Shown: one piece after another, positions 1 to 9,141 of the stretch
Layout of the letters: every line of letters starts with the position of its first letter
Position numbering within the stretch: the stretch's first letter is position 1
Notes under the pieces: model-generated
The model's input: only the letters and a program-made list of their open reading frames with translations
Told to the model about the DNA's origin: nothing
Database searches by the model: none
Position numbers and translations under genes: made by a program
Assembly (NCBI RefSeq): GCF_041595635.1
Contig: NZ_JBFHJW010000018.1
Coordinates: 1-64,000, forward strand
Origin: Labilibaculum sp041595635
GTDB lineage: Bacteria > Bacteroidota > Bacteroidia > Bacteroidales > Marinifilaceae
Length of the DNA: 64,000 nucleotides
Direction: 5' to 3'

Positions 1-380
1 GAAGCCGATCCGGGTTCATTCCTTGCCATGGAAATGGTGCCATTTTTGTGAAAAATTCCAGTTTCTTTTGTCGTTTCATGAGCAATGGTGGAGTGTTGAT
101 CAACAATAGAATCGTGAAACAAACCTCCCTGAATCACCTCAATTTTAATGTCATTATCGGGCTGGTTATCCATTCGAACTACACGGTAAAAACAAGCCTC
201 GTTAAATACATTATTAGCGATGTTCTCTAGGAAATATCCAGCTGTAATGGGTGCTTTGTCTTCAAAAATTTCCAATTCTATGCTGCCAAGCGAGGTGTTA
301 ATCGTTACACTTGGGTTTTGTGCACTGGCAAAGCAAACAAGAGTAAGAACCGATACAAAAAGAAGACTAAGATGTTTCAT
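1..380 (-). CDS. Peptidyl-prolyl cis-trans isomerase, cyclophilin type (3' part outside window)
   Basis: The minus-strand frame opens with ATG at 380-378 and stays open to base 1, so only the first 126 codons are present. The product starts with a hydrophobic export signal (MKHLSLLFVSVLTLVCFASA) and continues with a cyclophilin core: an N-terminal strand (VTINTSLGSIELEIFEDKAP), a FYRVVR motif and the GTISMARNEPGSA motif of the active-site region. Cyclophilins catalyse cis-trans isomerisation of X-Pro bonds; the signal suggests periplasmic folding work. The catalytic Arg/Phe region and the conserved MAR motif are intact as far as visible. Family assignment is firm; the C-terminus cannot be judged. 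Confidence 0.88.
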   Translation of the reverse strand, partial: MKHLSLLFVSVLTLVCFASAQNPSVTINTSLGSIELEIFEDKAPITAGYFLENIANNVFNEACFYRVVRMDNQPDNDIKIEVIQGGLFHDSIVDQHSTIAHETTKETGIFHKNGTISMARNEPGSA

Positions 381-574
381 GTCTGAATAATTTATTTTCA
401 AAGTTTGAATTTCGGATCTATTGAAGTAGTATGCAAGTTAAATATTCAATTTTTTAATAAAAAGATTTTTTTTGATGTCTGTTAAACGTTCTTTTCTCGA
501 AGCTATCGTTTACTTAAATAGGGAAGATTTGTAATAATTGTAAGGACAGCAATGCAAATTATTAAAAACGAAAA

Positions 575-596
575 AGGCCATCCTAATGGACAGCCT
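575..596 (-). terminator. Intrinsic terminator of the 624-1075 remnant
   Basis: On the minus strand AGGC-tg-TCC and GGA-tg-GCCT pair around an ATTA loop, followed by TTTTTCGTTTTT. It lies just past the stop of the frameshifted remnant, showing that the remnant descends from a transcribed gene. Confidence 0.55.
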
Positions 597-623
597 GTAA
601 GTTTTATTCTTTGCTTTAATTTC

Positions 624-1075
624 TTAGTATTGCTTATAGAAGCTTCGCAGTTCTGCAGTAAGATCGGTGTAAATCGGTTTTGTAAACTCTACGAGTAAAT
701 CCTGATGAACAGGAGGAAGAATTGGCTCTCTATTGCAAATGTTAATTCTTAAATGGTTAACGCTCTTTCGTCGCCATTGAAATGTCCCCATTGGTGATAC
801 CAGTTAAATTGACCCCAAAATTGTTTGTTATTCACTTCCTTTTTATTGGCGAATTCTATAATGTGAAGAGAAAGTATTCTTTTTGAGATAAGTTCGCGTT
901 TGTGAACATACAGTTTCGCTTTCATGGTATTAAAAACCTTAATTGTTTCGCCAGTGCTTAGTTGGGTCGATTCAACTTCAACACTATCAGCACTTACAAC
1001 TTCTCTTTCAATATTTGTATCGTGAGTTTCGCCTCGACTAGTTTGACAGATATTTAAGATGGATCGACAGATTAG
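624..1075 (-). pseudogene. Frameshifted, start-less remnant of an unknown protein gene
   Basis: Two minus-strand frames join into one protein-like sequence. The first runs from an in-frame stop at 1078-1076 through ...KAKLYVHKRELISKRILSLHI..., then WGQFNWYHQWGHFNGDE, and stops at 749-751. The other frame takes over at about 761-770 (RKSVNHLRINICNREP, then ILPPVHQDLLVEFTKP) and ends with RSFYKQY at the stop 624-626. A one-base change near 765 would restore a continuous frame. No ATG exists before the internal Met at about residue 45, so the 5' end also seems lost. A terminator follows the gene. I do not recognise the family. A sequencing error could explain the frameshift, but less easily the missing start. 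Confidence 0.6.
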
Positions 1076-1134
1076 TTATAGTAATTCTATCTCAATTGAT
1101 TTACTATTGCTGTACGAACCAAACTACCTATATT

Positions 1135-2490
1135 ATGAAAATAATTCTAATGTTCGGTCTAATAGGCGGAATTTTAATTTACACAAGTTGTAGCAAATCA
1201 GACGATCTAATTTCAGATTCAACGGATTCAGATTTAACTGATGTTTCTGCTGCCGATTCAACCAATGTTGCCGATTCAACTAACGTTTCCATTAGTTATG
1301 ATGATGCAGTTATTTATCCTGAAATCAAAGGAGATGTAATTGATGCATTCTTTTATGATTTAAAGTATTGGGTGGGCGCAATCAATAGTGAAACGAAAGC
1401 CAATTATCTTTTCATTGATGATGGGATGAATGGCGTAAGGATCCCTGTTTTTGGGAATGATTCTAAGCCGGCACACCCATCTTCAGGCGTGGTTGATGGA
1501 TCCTATTACGAGACTCTTATTGCGTCAATCAATCAGGCAAAATCTGTTATTGGCACCTCTGATTTTACTGTTTTTGCCAGCAAGAAATTAGAGGGTGATT
1601 CCTCTTTCCCCGACTGGGTAAAAGATGATGATGGAATCATCCCTTCGGAATATGCAAGACTTTTGGCAGACTATATCGAATATTTTAAGGACAATGGTAT
1701 TTCAATTGATGTATTGGGGATTGATAATGAACGTGTATATAATGAAGGAAATATTACTCCCGAAAAGTATAAGGAAACAATTGATAGTTTGATTTCTTAT
1801 TCGGTACAGGATGGTTTTACTATGCCATTGACCATTGCACCAGAAGATTATGGCCCAAATAAAAACAGTTGGATGAAAACCATGAGTGATAATGGATGGC
1901 TGGACAGAATGGATTATTATGGGACACATTATTATCCAGCATACAGACCTATTAGTGGATTAATTAGTGATCTATATTATGCGGGAGATATCCCTTTTTG
2001 GTCGACTGAACCACATTGGGACAACAAGTCTGATCAAGATGAGTTGGCTGTTGCAGAGTATTCAATTTGCGCACTTTGGGATCAAATTGATCAGGGCATG
2101 ACTGGATTCATGTGGTGGGTTTATGAATTAACTACCCTTCGTGGTTACTTGATGCGTAATGTGTCGGTTCCACTTTTAGGTGCTCAACCGATTTATATGG
2201 AAGACATGGATGGAGTGGATATTTCAAGTTTGGGAATGTTGCAAACACGAGCATTCCTAGAGGGCGATCAAATCACAGTTTATGCCATCAATATGAGTTC
2301 AACTACTTATGAAGATTATGGCTTTAAACTCTTTTCGGGTAGTATTAACGATTCAGTTACCTATAAGCAATGGACGGATGATTCTGAAAATTCCGGAACT
2401 TCGGGTTATGCAACTCGTGTGAGTGATGAAAAATTTGAACTTACATTACCTGAACGTTCAATCACTTCTTTTACCTTCAATTTAAATTAA
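1135..2490 (+). CDS. Lipoprotein glycoside hydrolase, clan GH-A type (GH30-like, family uncertain)
   Basis: The ATG at 1135 is preferred over the upstream TTG at 1096 because it gives a proper lipoprotein signal (MKIILMFGLIGGILIYTSC). A Ser/Thr/Asp-rich linker follows (SDSTDSDLTD...), then a TIM-barrel-like domain. The motif GIDNER puts a likely acid/base Glu at residue 199 after Asn, as in clan GH-A, and WSTEPHW puts a likely nucleophile Glu at residue 292. The end (from about residue 375) looks like a small beta domain, as in GH30 enzymes. It probably hydrolyses a polysaccharide at the outer membrane, but the substrate is unknown and no SusC/SusD pair or other CAZyme lies beside it. GH86 or another GH-A family is possible. 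Confidence 0.6.
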   Translation: MKIILMFGLIGGILIYTSCSKSDDLISDSTDSDLTDVSAADSTNVADSTNVSISYDDAVIYPEIKGDVIDAFFYDLKYWVGAINSETKANYLFIDDGMNGVRIPVFGNDSKPAHPSSGVVDGSYYETLIASINQAKSVIGTSDFTVFASKKLEGDSSFPDWVKDDDGIIPSEYARLLADYIEYFKDNGISIDVLGIDNERVYNEGNITPEKYKETIDSLISYSVQDGFTMPLTIAPEDYGPNKNSWMKTMSDNGWLDRMDYYGTHYYPAYRPISGLISDLYYAGDIPFWSTEPHWDNKSDQDELAVAEYSICALWDQIDQGMTGFMWWVYELTTLRGYLMRNVSVPLLGAQPIYMEDMDGVDISSLGMLQTRAFLEGDQITVYAINMSSTTYEDYGFKLFSGSINDSVTYKQWTDDSENSGTSGYATRVSDEKFELTLPERSITSFTFNLN

Positions 2491-2684
2491 CACTACAGAG
2501 AAGTTCAATCTCAGCTTTCTTCTAGGGTAAATCAACGTTTATTGAACTGTAATTTTGAGTCATATTTCTGATTATTTTATATTTCGAAGTTTTGCTTCTT
2601 TGCAATTGATCTCTCCTTTTTATGGCAATGAATCGAAATGTTTTCGATCTTACTTTTAGCCTCAAACACACAAGTATTAATCGA

Positions 2685-2713
2685 TAAAAGCATGGGTACT
2701 GCCCATGCTTTTA
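2685..2713 (+). terminator. Strong hairpin, probable terminator
   Basis: A perfect 12-bp stem (TAAAAGCATGGG with CCCATGCTTTTA) closes a 5-base loop. The T-rich 3' arm acts as U-tract on either strand. It lies about 195 bp past the glycoside hydrolase gene. Confidence 0.65.
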
Positions 2714-3007
2714 TTTGTCTAAATAAAGCCTATTGCATTGACAGGTAAGATCGTTTCTGTATTATATATTTACTTAAGAGAGATGTTTTTGTTAATGTAT
2801 TTCTAAAAGCATTTTTGTATTAGTCACTTATGAAAATAGATTCTTTATTCTTGATGATTAGCTTGAGTTCAATGGTTGTTATTTTTCCAGATCTACGATA
2901 AAAACCCAATGAATCGTGCATAAATTAATTGGAAGACAGCTATTTTCTATATTTTTTATACTCAATAGCGTCACAATTGGTTTATTCTATTCAATACGAT
3001 ATAATCA

Positions 3008-3037
3008 TTTGTACCAAATAAAAAATATCTACTTTTG
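3008..3037 (+). promoter_or_regulatory. Bacteroidota promoter of the U32 gene
   Basis: TTTG at 3008-3011, 18 bases, then TACTTTTG at 3030-3037 matches the TTTG / TAnnTTTG consensus of the Bacteroidota primary sigma factor. The expected transcript starts about 15 bases before the ATG at 3059. Confidence 0.7.
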
Positions 3038-3058
3038 GCATCTTATTAAGCTTTATCG

Positions 3059-5305
3059 ATGGTGAAAAGAAAGATGGAATTACTGGCGCCTGGAGGCGAT
3101 GTAGATGCAATAAAGGCAGCCATACTGGCTGGTGCGAATGCGGTTTATTGCGGTTTGGATCAGTTTAATGCACGAAATAGAGCTGTAAATATTAGCTATA
3201 ACGATCTGCAAGGAATTCTGCACTTGGCACATTCTCATCATTGCGAAGTTTTTCTCACCCTTAATATTATCGTTCTCGATCGGGAAATTCCTGCTCTTAT
3301 TCGTCTTCTAAATAAGTTGGTGAATACTACTATCGATGCCGTGATCGTGCAGGACTTGGGACTTTTTCACCTTCTAAAAACCTATTTCCCACGTCTTGTT
3401 GTGCATGCTTCTACGCAAATGACAACGCATAACGAAGGTCAAATTCAATTTCTTGATAAACTAGCGGCTAGTCGGGTTAATTTGTCCCGGGAATTAAATC
3501 TAAACGAAATTAGTAGGCTGACTTTTGTTGCGCATCAAAATCAGGTAGGAACCGAAGTATTTGTGCATGGTTCCAATTGTATTTCTTTTTCGGGAATTTG
3601 CTATATGAGTTCCTTGCTCACGGGCAATTCTGGCAATCGGGGACGTTGCAGTCAGCCTTGTCGGGATGTTTATCAAACGAAGAATTCCGAACCAAACTAT
3701 CCTCTTAATTTGAAAGATAATTCTGCTTTTTTCGATCTGAAAGAATTGTACGAAGCAGGAGTAGATTCCCTGAAAATTGAGGGCCGAATTAAAAAGTACG
3801 ACTACGTTTACACTGTTGTGGATGTTTGGCGCAAGCAAATTGATCTTTTTAACCATCAAAATAGGATTGGACAGGATAATAGTAAGTTGTATCAGGTTTT
3901 TAATCGTGATTTCTCCAATGGATTTCTCAAGGAGAAAATGGGTAAAAATAGCTTTATCGACCATCCCCGCGATCATTCTATCAGCCATTTGTCCGAAATA
4001 AATTCCTATGCAAACGAGGAAGAACGAGAAAAAGGGTGTCTGAAATTTTATCAGGAAAAAGAGGAGCTAAAAGCTTTCGTAGAGTGTGAAATTAAAGATA
4101 TGGATACTGAAAAGCCTTCTTTAAAAATCGAATTATCGGGGAAAGCGGGTTTGCCTTTGCGAGTTGTGGTGAAAACAGGAGAAACAGAGCTTGAGTTTTG
4201 TTCCGATTGTTCTTTGCTCGCAAAAGGAAAGCAGCCGTTGAGTTACGAAATGGTGATGAAGCGTTTTAAAGCATTTAACGAGACTGAATATTTTATTGAG
4301 GAATTGAATGTAGAAAAAATAGAAGGCGATGTGTACCTTTCTTTTAAAGAGTTGAGCTCGCTTAAAAAGAAAATTCTATATCATGTAAATGGAAAGAAAG
4401 AGTGGTTGGAAGAAATACGCATCCCTAAGCTAAAAACAAAGGAGAAAAAGCTTGATAATGCAAGGCTTTCGGTGCTAATTTCTTCGGTAAAAGATCTTTA
4501 TCTGTGCGATCAGACTTCGGCGGACATCTATTTTCAGCTACCCGCTTGTATTCACGATAATTTTGCAGATTTAGTCCAGCTTTTTAGCACAAACAAAAAG
4601 TTAATTCCCTATTTTTCTTCGGTGATTATTGGGGATGATTTTACCGGGGCAGTGGCATTTTTAGAACAGGTAAAACCAGCTTTACTAGTGACCGATAATA
4701 GCGGAATTGCTTACCAAGCCCTTCACTTGGGGATAAACTGGATTGCGGGACCGCATTTAAATATTGTGAACTCTTACAGTCTTGTTGCTTTGCAGGAAAA
4801 TTTGAATTGTTCTGGTGCTTTTATTTCCAACGAACTGAACAAAGAGCAGATAAAAAGCATTAAAATTCCAACTGATTTTCAATTGCACTACAGCATTTAT
4901 CATCCTATTGTACTAATGACTAGCCGATATTGCTTATTTCAGCAGCTACATGTTTGTGACAAAAACAGGATGGATGAGTCGTGTATTCGAACTTGCCAGA
5001 AATCTGAGAAGCTTACGAATCTGAAGAAAGAGTCTTTTTTTATCGAGAAATCGAAAGGAAACTATCATGCGATTTACAATGCAAGCAATTTCTTGAATAC
5101 AGAGATTAGCAGGGATTTACCTGGTGTATTTTCTTCCTTTATGATTGATTTACGCGATGTGAAAACGGAAACTCAACATGAAATAAGCAAGAAAGAACTT
5201 CTTTCTCTTTTTCAAGATTTTCTGCATGGGAATTCAGCTTCGGAAAAGAGTTTACTGGAGGGGATTCATCCGACAACAAACGGGCAATACAAAAAGGGAA
5301 TTTAA
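3059..5305 (+). CDS. Peptidase U32 family protein with DUF3656, RlhA-like
   Basis: The N-terminal half is a U32 TIM barrel (MELLAPGGDVDAIKAAILAGANAVYCG). It is followed by the U32 signature with clustered Cys (SGICYMSSL... and NRGRCSQPCRDVYQ). A middle segment at about residues 340-460 resembles DUF3656, the domain of E. coli RlhA (YdcP). A second Cys-rich stretch lies near the C-terminus (RYCLF, HVCDKN, SCIRTCQ). U32 proteins of this type are RNA hydroxylases that use an Fe-S cluster and prephenate; RlhA modifies C2501 of 23S rRNA. The length of 748 residues exceeds the 653 of E. coli RlhA. RNA modification fits the next gene, a pseudouridine synthase. Family is firm; the RlhA assignment is inferred. 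Confidence 0.8.
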   Translation: MVKRKMELLAPGGDVDAIKAAILAGANAVYCGLDQFNARNRAVNISYNDLQGILHLAHSHHCEVFLTLNIIVLDREIPALIRLLNKLVNTTIDAVIVQDLGLFHLLKTYFPRLVVHASTQMTTHNEGQIQFLDKLAASRVNLSRELNLNEISRLTFVAHQNQVGTEVFVHGSNCISFSGICYMSSLLTGNSGNRGRCSQPCRDVYQTKNSEPNYPLNLKDNSAFFDLKELYEAGVDSLKIEGRIKKYDYVYTVVDVWRKQIDLFNHQNRIGQDNSKLYQVFNRDFSNGFLKEKMGKNSFIDHPRDHSISHLSEINSYANEEEREKGCLKFYQEKEELKAFVECEIKDMDTEKPSLKIELSGKAGLPLRVVVKTGETELEFCSDCSLLAKGKQPLSYEMVMKRFKAFNETEYFIEELNVEKIEGDVYLSFKELSSLKKKILYHVNGKKEWLEEIRIPKLKTKEKKLDNARLSVLISSVKDLYLCDQTSADIYFQLPACIHDNFADLVQLFSTNKKLIPYFSSVIIGDDFTGAVAFLEQVKPALLVTDNSGIAYQALHLGINWIAGPHLNIVNSYSLVALQENLNCSGAFISNELNKEQIKSIKIPTDFQLHYSIYHPIVLMTSRYCLFQQLHVCDKNRMDESCIRTCQKSEKLTNLKKESFFIEKSKGNYHAIYNASNFLNTEISRDLPGVFSSFMIDLRDVKTETQHEISKKELLSLFQDFLHGNSASEKSLLEGIHPTTNGQYKKGI

Positions 5306-5362
5306 TTGTTTGCTTAAAATGAAAATGCGACCTTTGTGGCCGCAAAACACAAGATATATCCT

Positions 5363-6085
5363 ATGTTGGCAGATAAACTGAAAGAAGAGAATAAGAAACA
5401 CCAGAAAAAGGTAAAACCCAGATTTCAACCCCGAGGTTGTGCAATTCTTTACGAAGATCAGGATATAATTGTTGTTGATAAGGTAAGTGGATTGCTCACC
5501 ATGGGAAGTGATCGGGAGCGTCAAAAAACGGCTTATCAGCACGTTACCCATTATGTGAAAAAAGGAAATGTGCGTTCAAGGAATCGAATTTTTATCGTTC
5601 ACCGACTTGATAAAGATACTTCGGGGGTTTTGGTATTTGCTAAGACTGTTGAAGCAAAAACTTTTCTTCAAACTGAATGGTCAAATTTCAGTAAAAAATA
5701 CATTGCTGTTGTTGAAGGTAAATTAGCCGAAAAAGAAGGAATTATAGAATCATACCTCACAGAAAATAGCATACATAGAGTGTTTTCCATAAAAAATCCC
5801 AACAAAGGGAAGTATGCAAAAACGGCTTATAAGGTGTTTCGGGAATCGAAATATTTTAGCATGCTCGATATCAAGCTATTTACTGGACGTAAAAATCAAA
5901 TTCGTGTGCATTTTGCCGACATGGGTCATCCTGTGGTCGGCGATAAAGTGTATGGTATTAAAGGAAAAGGCGTAAAACGCTTGGCTCTTCACTCTGCATC
6001 TTTAACCATGCAACATCCTTACACCAAAAAAGAGATGACTTTTGAATCTAGTATTCCACCATTCTTTAAGCAGTTATTAAAGTAG
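5363..6085 (+). CDS. RluA-family RNA pseudouridine synthase
   Basis: The protein carries the RluA catalytic motif HRLDKDTSGVLVFAKT with the catalytic Asp, plus RKNQIRVHFADMGHPVVGDKVYG near the C-terminus. It has no S4 RNA-binding domain. The frame opens as far back as a GTG at 5336; the ATG at 5363 is preferred because CTTTG at 5333-5337 looks like the end of a promoter -7 element. The enzyme isomerises uridine to pseudouridine in rRNA or tRNA; the site cannot be told. It lies 57 bp after the U32 gene on the same strand and may also be read from it. Length fits single-domain RluA-type enzymes. Confidence 0.85.
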   Translation: MLADKLKEENKKHQKKVKPRFQPRGCAILYEDQDIIVVDKVSGLLTMGSDRERQKTAYQHVTHYVKKGNVRSRNRIFIVHRLDKDTSGVLVFAKTVEAKTFLQTEWSNFSKKYIAVVEGKLAEKEGIIESYLTENSIHRVFSIKNPNKGKYAKTAYKVFRESKYFSMLDIKLFTGRKNQIRVHFADMGHPVVGDKVYGIKGKGVKRLALHSASLTMQHPYTKKEMTFESSIPPFFKQLLK

Positions 6086-6221
6086 TTTATAAAAATTAGA
6101 AGGCATTTAAATTAATCTTTAGTAAACCTTCATAGTTTTGTTGACTTTTGTTTTGTATCCTTTGGTTTTAGAAGCTTATTATCGTACTTTTTCGGCATAG
6201 AAATGAGCTAAGAAATACAGT

Positions 6222-7463
6222 ATGTCAGAATTTATAAATAACAGTCAAGCAAGAGTCGATTCCTTGTACGAGTTTTGTTTCGACCTGATAAATGGTAAAA
6301 AAGGTACAGAATTAATTCAAAAACATCAGGAAGCCATTGACCATTTGCAAGCCAACGATATTGTTGTGGTGGTGCACCGATTGGTAGAAGCGGAAATTCC
6401 CATGGAGGATTTGAAGGTTGGAATCACCAAAGCCTTGAATGTGTTTCACAAATCCATTCACAATCAGCCCAAAGCACAAGTCGATTCAAATCATTTTTTA
6501 GGCATAATGATGCTGGAAAATAGGGAGTTGGAAATCCGATTGAAGGAGATAAGACCTTTGGCTAAGAATATTAATCTTCTAAAAGATGAAGTGAAATTGG
6601 AAGCTGAAATGTCCTTGCTGAAAGCCAAACTTAAAGCTTTGGCCGAAATGGAGAAACATTACCAGCGCAAAGAGAACATCTTTTTTCCCTACTTTGAAAA
6701 ACAATATCCCGAATACAAATGTTTAGGAGTAATGTGGTCCATTCACGATGATATTCGTAGAGTTCAGAAGCAATTGATGGCTGAATTGCAATCTTCTATT
6801 ATCGATATTAAACAGATTAATAAGTTGTTGGGTGATCTTTTCTTTTTCATGTATGCCATTATCTCTCGGGAGGAGTATTTGCTTTTTCCCATTGCATTGA
6901 ACGCGGTATCAGAAGACTTGTGGGAGGAGATGAACCAACAGAGTGTGGAAATTGGCTATAGTTTTATTGATGCTCCAGAATTTAAGAAGAAGAAAATGAA
7001 ATCAGAAAAAACGAACCAAAAAATCGAAAGAAAAAACTTGGATATGGAGCAGTTAGGCGATACAGTACTCAATTTTGAGACTGGCTTAATGACTTTAAAA
7101 CAAGCCATAATGTTGCTGAATCATTTGCCAGTTGACATAACTATGATTGATGAAAACGATCGGGTTTGTTTCTTTTCTAACCCAAAAGAACGCTTTTTCC
7201 CTCGTTCGAAAGCCATCATTGGCAGAACGGTTCAAAATTGTCATCCGCCCGAAAGTGTGCATGTGGTTGAAGATCTGGTGAATGCTTTTAAAAGTGGCGA
7301 AAAGGATAATGAATCTTTTTGGATACAAATGAAAGGACGTTTTGTTCTCATTCAGTATTTTGCTTTGCGCGATGAGGAAAATAACTACAAAGGCTGCATC
7401 GAGGTGAGTCAGGATGTAACAGATATCCGAAAACTAGATGGGGAAAAACGATTGATGGATTAA
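6222..7463 (+). CDS. DUF438 - hemerythrin - PAS domain protein
   Basis: Three domains can be recognised. A helical DUF438 segment covers about residues 10-80. A hemerythrin-like HHE four-helix bundle follows (about 95-240), with likely di-iron ligands in EKHYQRKENIFFPYF, WSIHDD and SREEYLLFP. A PAS domain ends the protein (VDITMIDENDRVCFFSNPKERFFPRS... through VSQDVTDIRKL). Proteins of this build are thought to sense oxygen, nitric oxide or redox state through the di-iron centre, but no output domain or partner gene is visible. The gene stands alone with its own terminator. Confidence 0.82.
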   Translation: MSEFINNSQARVDSLYEFCFDLINGKKGTELIQKHQEAIDHLQANDIVVVVHRLVEAEIPMEDLKVGITKALNVFHKSIHNQPKAQVDSNHFLGIMMLENRELEIRLKEIRPLAKNINLLKDEVKLEAEMSLLKAKLKALAEMEKHYQRKENIFFPYFEKQYPEYKCLGVMWSIHDDIRRVQKQLMAELQSSIIDIKQINKLLGDLFFFMYAIISREEYLLFPIALNAVSEDLWEEMNQQSVEIGYSFIDAPEFKKKKMKSEKTNQKIERKNLDMEQLGDTVLNFETGLMTLKQAIMLLNHLPVDITMIDENDRVCFFSNPKERFFPRSKAIIGRTVQNCHPPESVHVVEDLVNAFKSGEKDNESFWIQMKGRFVLIQYFALRDEENNYKGCIEVSQDVTDIRKLDGEKRLMD

Positions 7464-7501
7464 TTTCAAATATAAACGAATACAAAATGTTATATTGCAT
7501 C

Positions 7502-7536
7502 AGAATCCCCTACAATTTAGGGGATTCTTTTTTTTT
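7502..7536 (+). terminator. Terminator between convergent genes
   Basis: AGAATCCCC pairs with GGGGATTCT around a 9-base loop, followed by eight T on the plus strand. It ends the DUF438 transcript. Confidence 0.85.
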
Positions 7537-7566
7537 GATATAGAATGAGAGTTTTGTTGGTTATCT

Positions 7567-9141
7567 TTAATTTTTATGAGTGATTAACCATGCATGTAAC
7601 TTCTCCCACATAAGATCTTTTGAATCATATCCCATCCAAAGGTCGGCGTGGCCAATATTAACTTCGGTTTCTCTTGTTTCATCTATTACATTTAAATGTG
7701 ATAGGTCATTGCTTTGTGTAAGGCTGGCAGTATAATCATCACCACCACCAACACCGCCTTCAGCACTGATATAGAAAATAGGTATTTCAATATCACCAAG
7801 ATGATCATCATAACTAACATCTAAAGATGGGCATGAAGTTGCAGCCATTTCATAAAACATTTGGCGTGGCATGTGAGCTGAAAGTCCAACGCAAAGACTT
7901 ACAAATCGGTATGGATCACTGTAGTAGAGTTCAAATGGAGTTCCTCCTAAGAAGTGCCAGCCTGCAGAGCGATCGCTTCCAATCGCATTCATAACCTGAA
8001 GGTTGGTAAGGCCTGCAAAATCAGGAACAGGAGAAGCATCATTAGGTGCATTTAAGGCCAGCTCCGCTAAGCCAATCAATCCAACTCCCCAAGGATTGTG
8101 AAATTCACCTTCGTTAATCAGATTCATCTGATAGTTGGCTGCCTCACATTTACTCTCAATAATTGAAGGATCGTTACTCTTAAGCTGACTGTCTACAGGA
8201 ATTAAGCCTTTAATATCTTTTGCAATTGGATGCATTTGGGTTTCGAGAGCCGCGGATCCGTATGCAACGTGTACTCCATAGCTAAAACCAAGTAAATTCA
8301 TTTTAGAAAAACCCTGACCGGAAAATCCACGAATTAAACGCGCTATTTTCATTGCTAACTTCGTGTGATTAATGTCTTTTTCAACACCCCAACCTTCCAT
8401 AAATGCGAAGTCGGTAGTTTCTATTGGGACTTTAGTCCAGGCTAAATCGATACCCCAAACATCAATCTTGTTTGTGGCTAAATAGTAAGGAGCGGAAGTT
8501 TCCGAGTTGATTACATCTGCACCAGCAGTTAAGAATATATCGTCGAAATCTTGTATTGCTCCGTGAATCATGAAAATATCACCTGTAGTCTTAACAGGGC
8601 GAAATGGGTGCTTTTCACTTACTAATCTGTGTATTCGAATTAAGTCGAATTCGCCATTACCTACTCTTACATCGAAAGTGTAATGAGCGATATTATTGCC
8701 CAAATTTTCTCGGTTCATCGTGATATATGGGCTAGCTTGTTTTAATTGATTTGATTGTAGTGTATGAATTGTTAGCTCTGAGTTCTCAAGAATTACCTTT
8801 TCGTCCGTAGAGCCTAAGGCGATTAATGAAATGTTTTCTTTGGTAAGCTTTAATGATTCTGTATAAATTCCAGGCTCAATAAAAATTGCATCACCAGAAG
8901 AAGAGAGGTCTATTGCTTGCTGAATTGAATTTTCATTGGAAACAATAAAAATTTCAGAGTCCAGATTGATTTGATTGATAAAATCATTCAATTGGATTTC
9001 ATTCTCATCAGTAAGGGTGGTAAGATTAGGTTCGGTTGGCTCATTTAGGTAGTTATCATCACAGTATGTGAATGTTAGTAAGATCATAATAGCTAAAATC
9101 TTTACCCAAAAAAGAGATGATTTTGCCTTTTGTGATTTCAT
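7567..9141 (-). CDS. Secreted alpha/beta hydrolase with N-terminal beta-helix-like segment
   Basis: The start at 9141 (MKSQKAKSSLF) is preferred over the frame start at 9174 because a signal peptide follows directly. A Cys at residue 27 could be lipidated, though the lipobox is imperfect (FTYC). Residues about 65-115 (SIQQAIDLSSSGDAIFIEPG...) resemble the first turns of a right-handed parallel beta-helix. The rest is an alpha/beta hydrolase: MIHGAIQD oxyanion strand, nucleophile elbow GFSYG with Ser287, and GHADLWMG near the C-terminus as probable catalytic His. It may be a surface or periplasmic esterase or lipase; substrate unknown. No neighbour points to a pathway. Confidence 0.72.
   Translation of the reverse strand: MKSQKAKSSLFWVKILAIMILLTFTYCDDNYLNEPTEPNLTTLTDENEIQLNDFINQINLDSEIFIVSNENSIQQAIDLSSSGDAIFIEPGIYTESLKLTKENISLIALGSTDEKVILENSELTIHTLQSNQLKQASPYITMNRENLGNNIAHYTFDVRVGNGEFDLIRIHRLVSEKHPFRPVKTTGDIFMIHGAIQDFDDIFLTAGADVINSETSAPYYLATNKIDVWGIDLAWTKVPIETTDFAFMEGWGVEKDINHTKLAMKIARLIRGFSGQGFSKMNLLGFSYGVHVAYGSAALETQMHPIAKDIKGLIPVDSQLKSNDPSIIESKCEAANYQMNLINEGEFHNPWGVGLIGLAELALNAPNDASPVPDFAGLTNLQVMNAIGSDRSAGWHFLGGTPFELYYSDPYRFVSLCVGLSAHMPRQMFYEMAATSCPSLDVSYDDHLGDIEIPIFYISAEGGVGGGDDYTASLTQSNDLSHLNVIDETRETEVNIGHADLWMGYDSKDLMWEKLHAWLITHKN

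Larger units (their letters stand above)
2491..3058. other. 568-bp intergenic region
   Basis: No coding frame is supported here. It holds a strong hairpin at 2685-2713 and a Bacteroidota promoter at 3008-3037. The remainder is AT-rich and shows no clear structure. Confidence 0.6.

Noticed and set aside
48..230. Plus-strand 60-codon frame
   Set aside because: It lies entirely within the minus-strand cyclophilin gene, which has clear family motifs.
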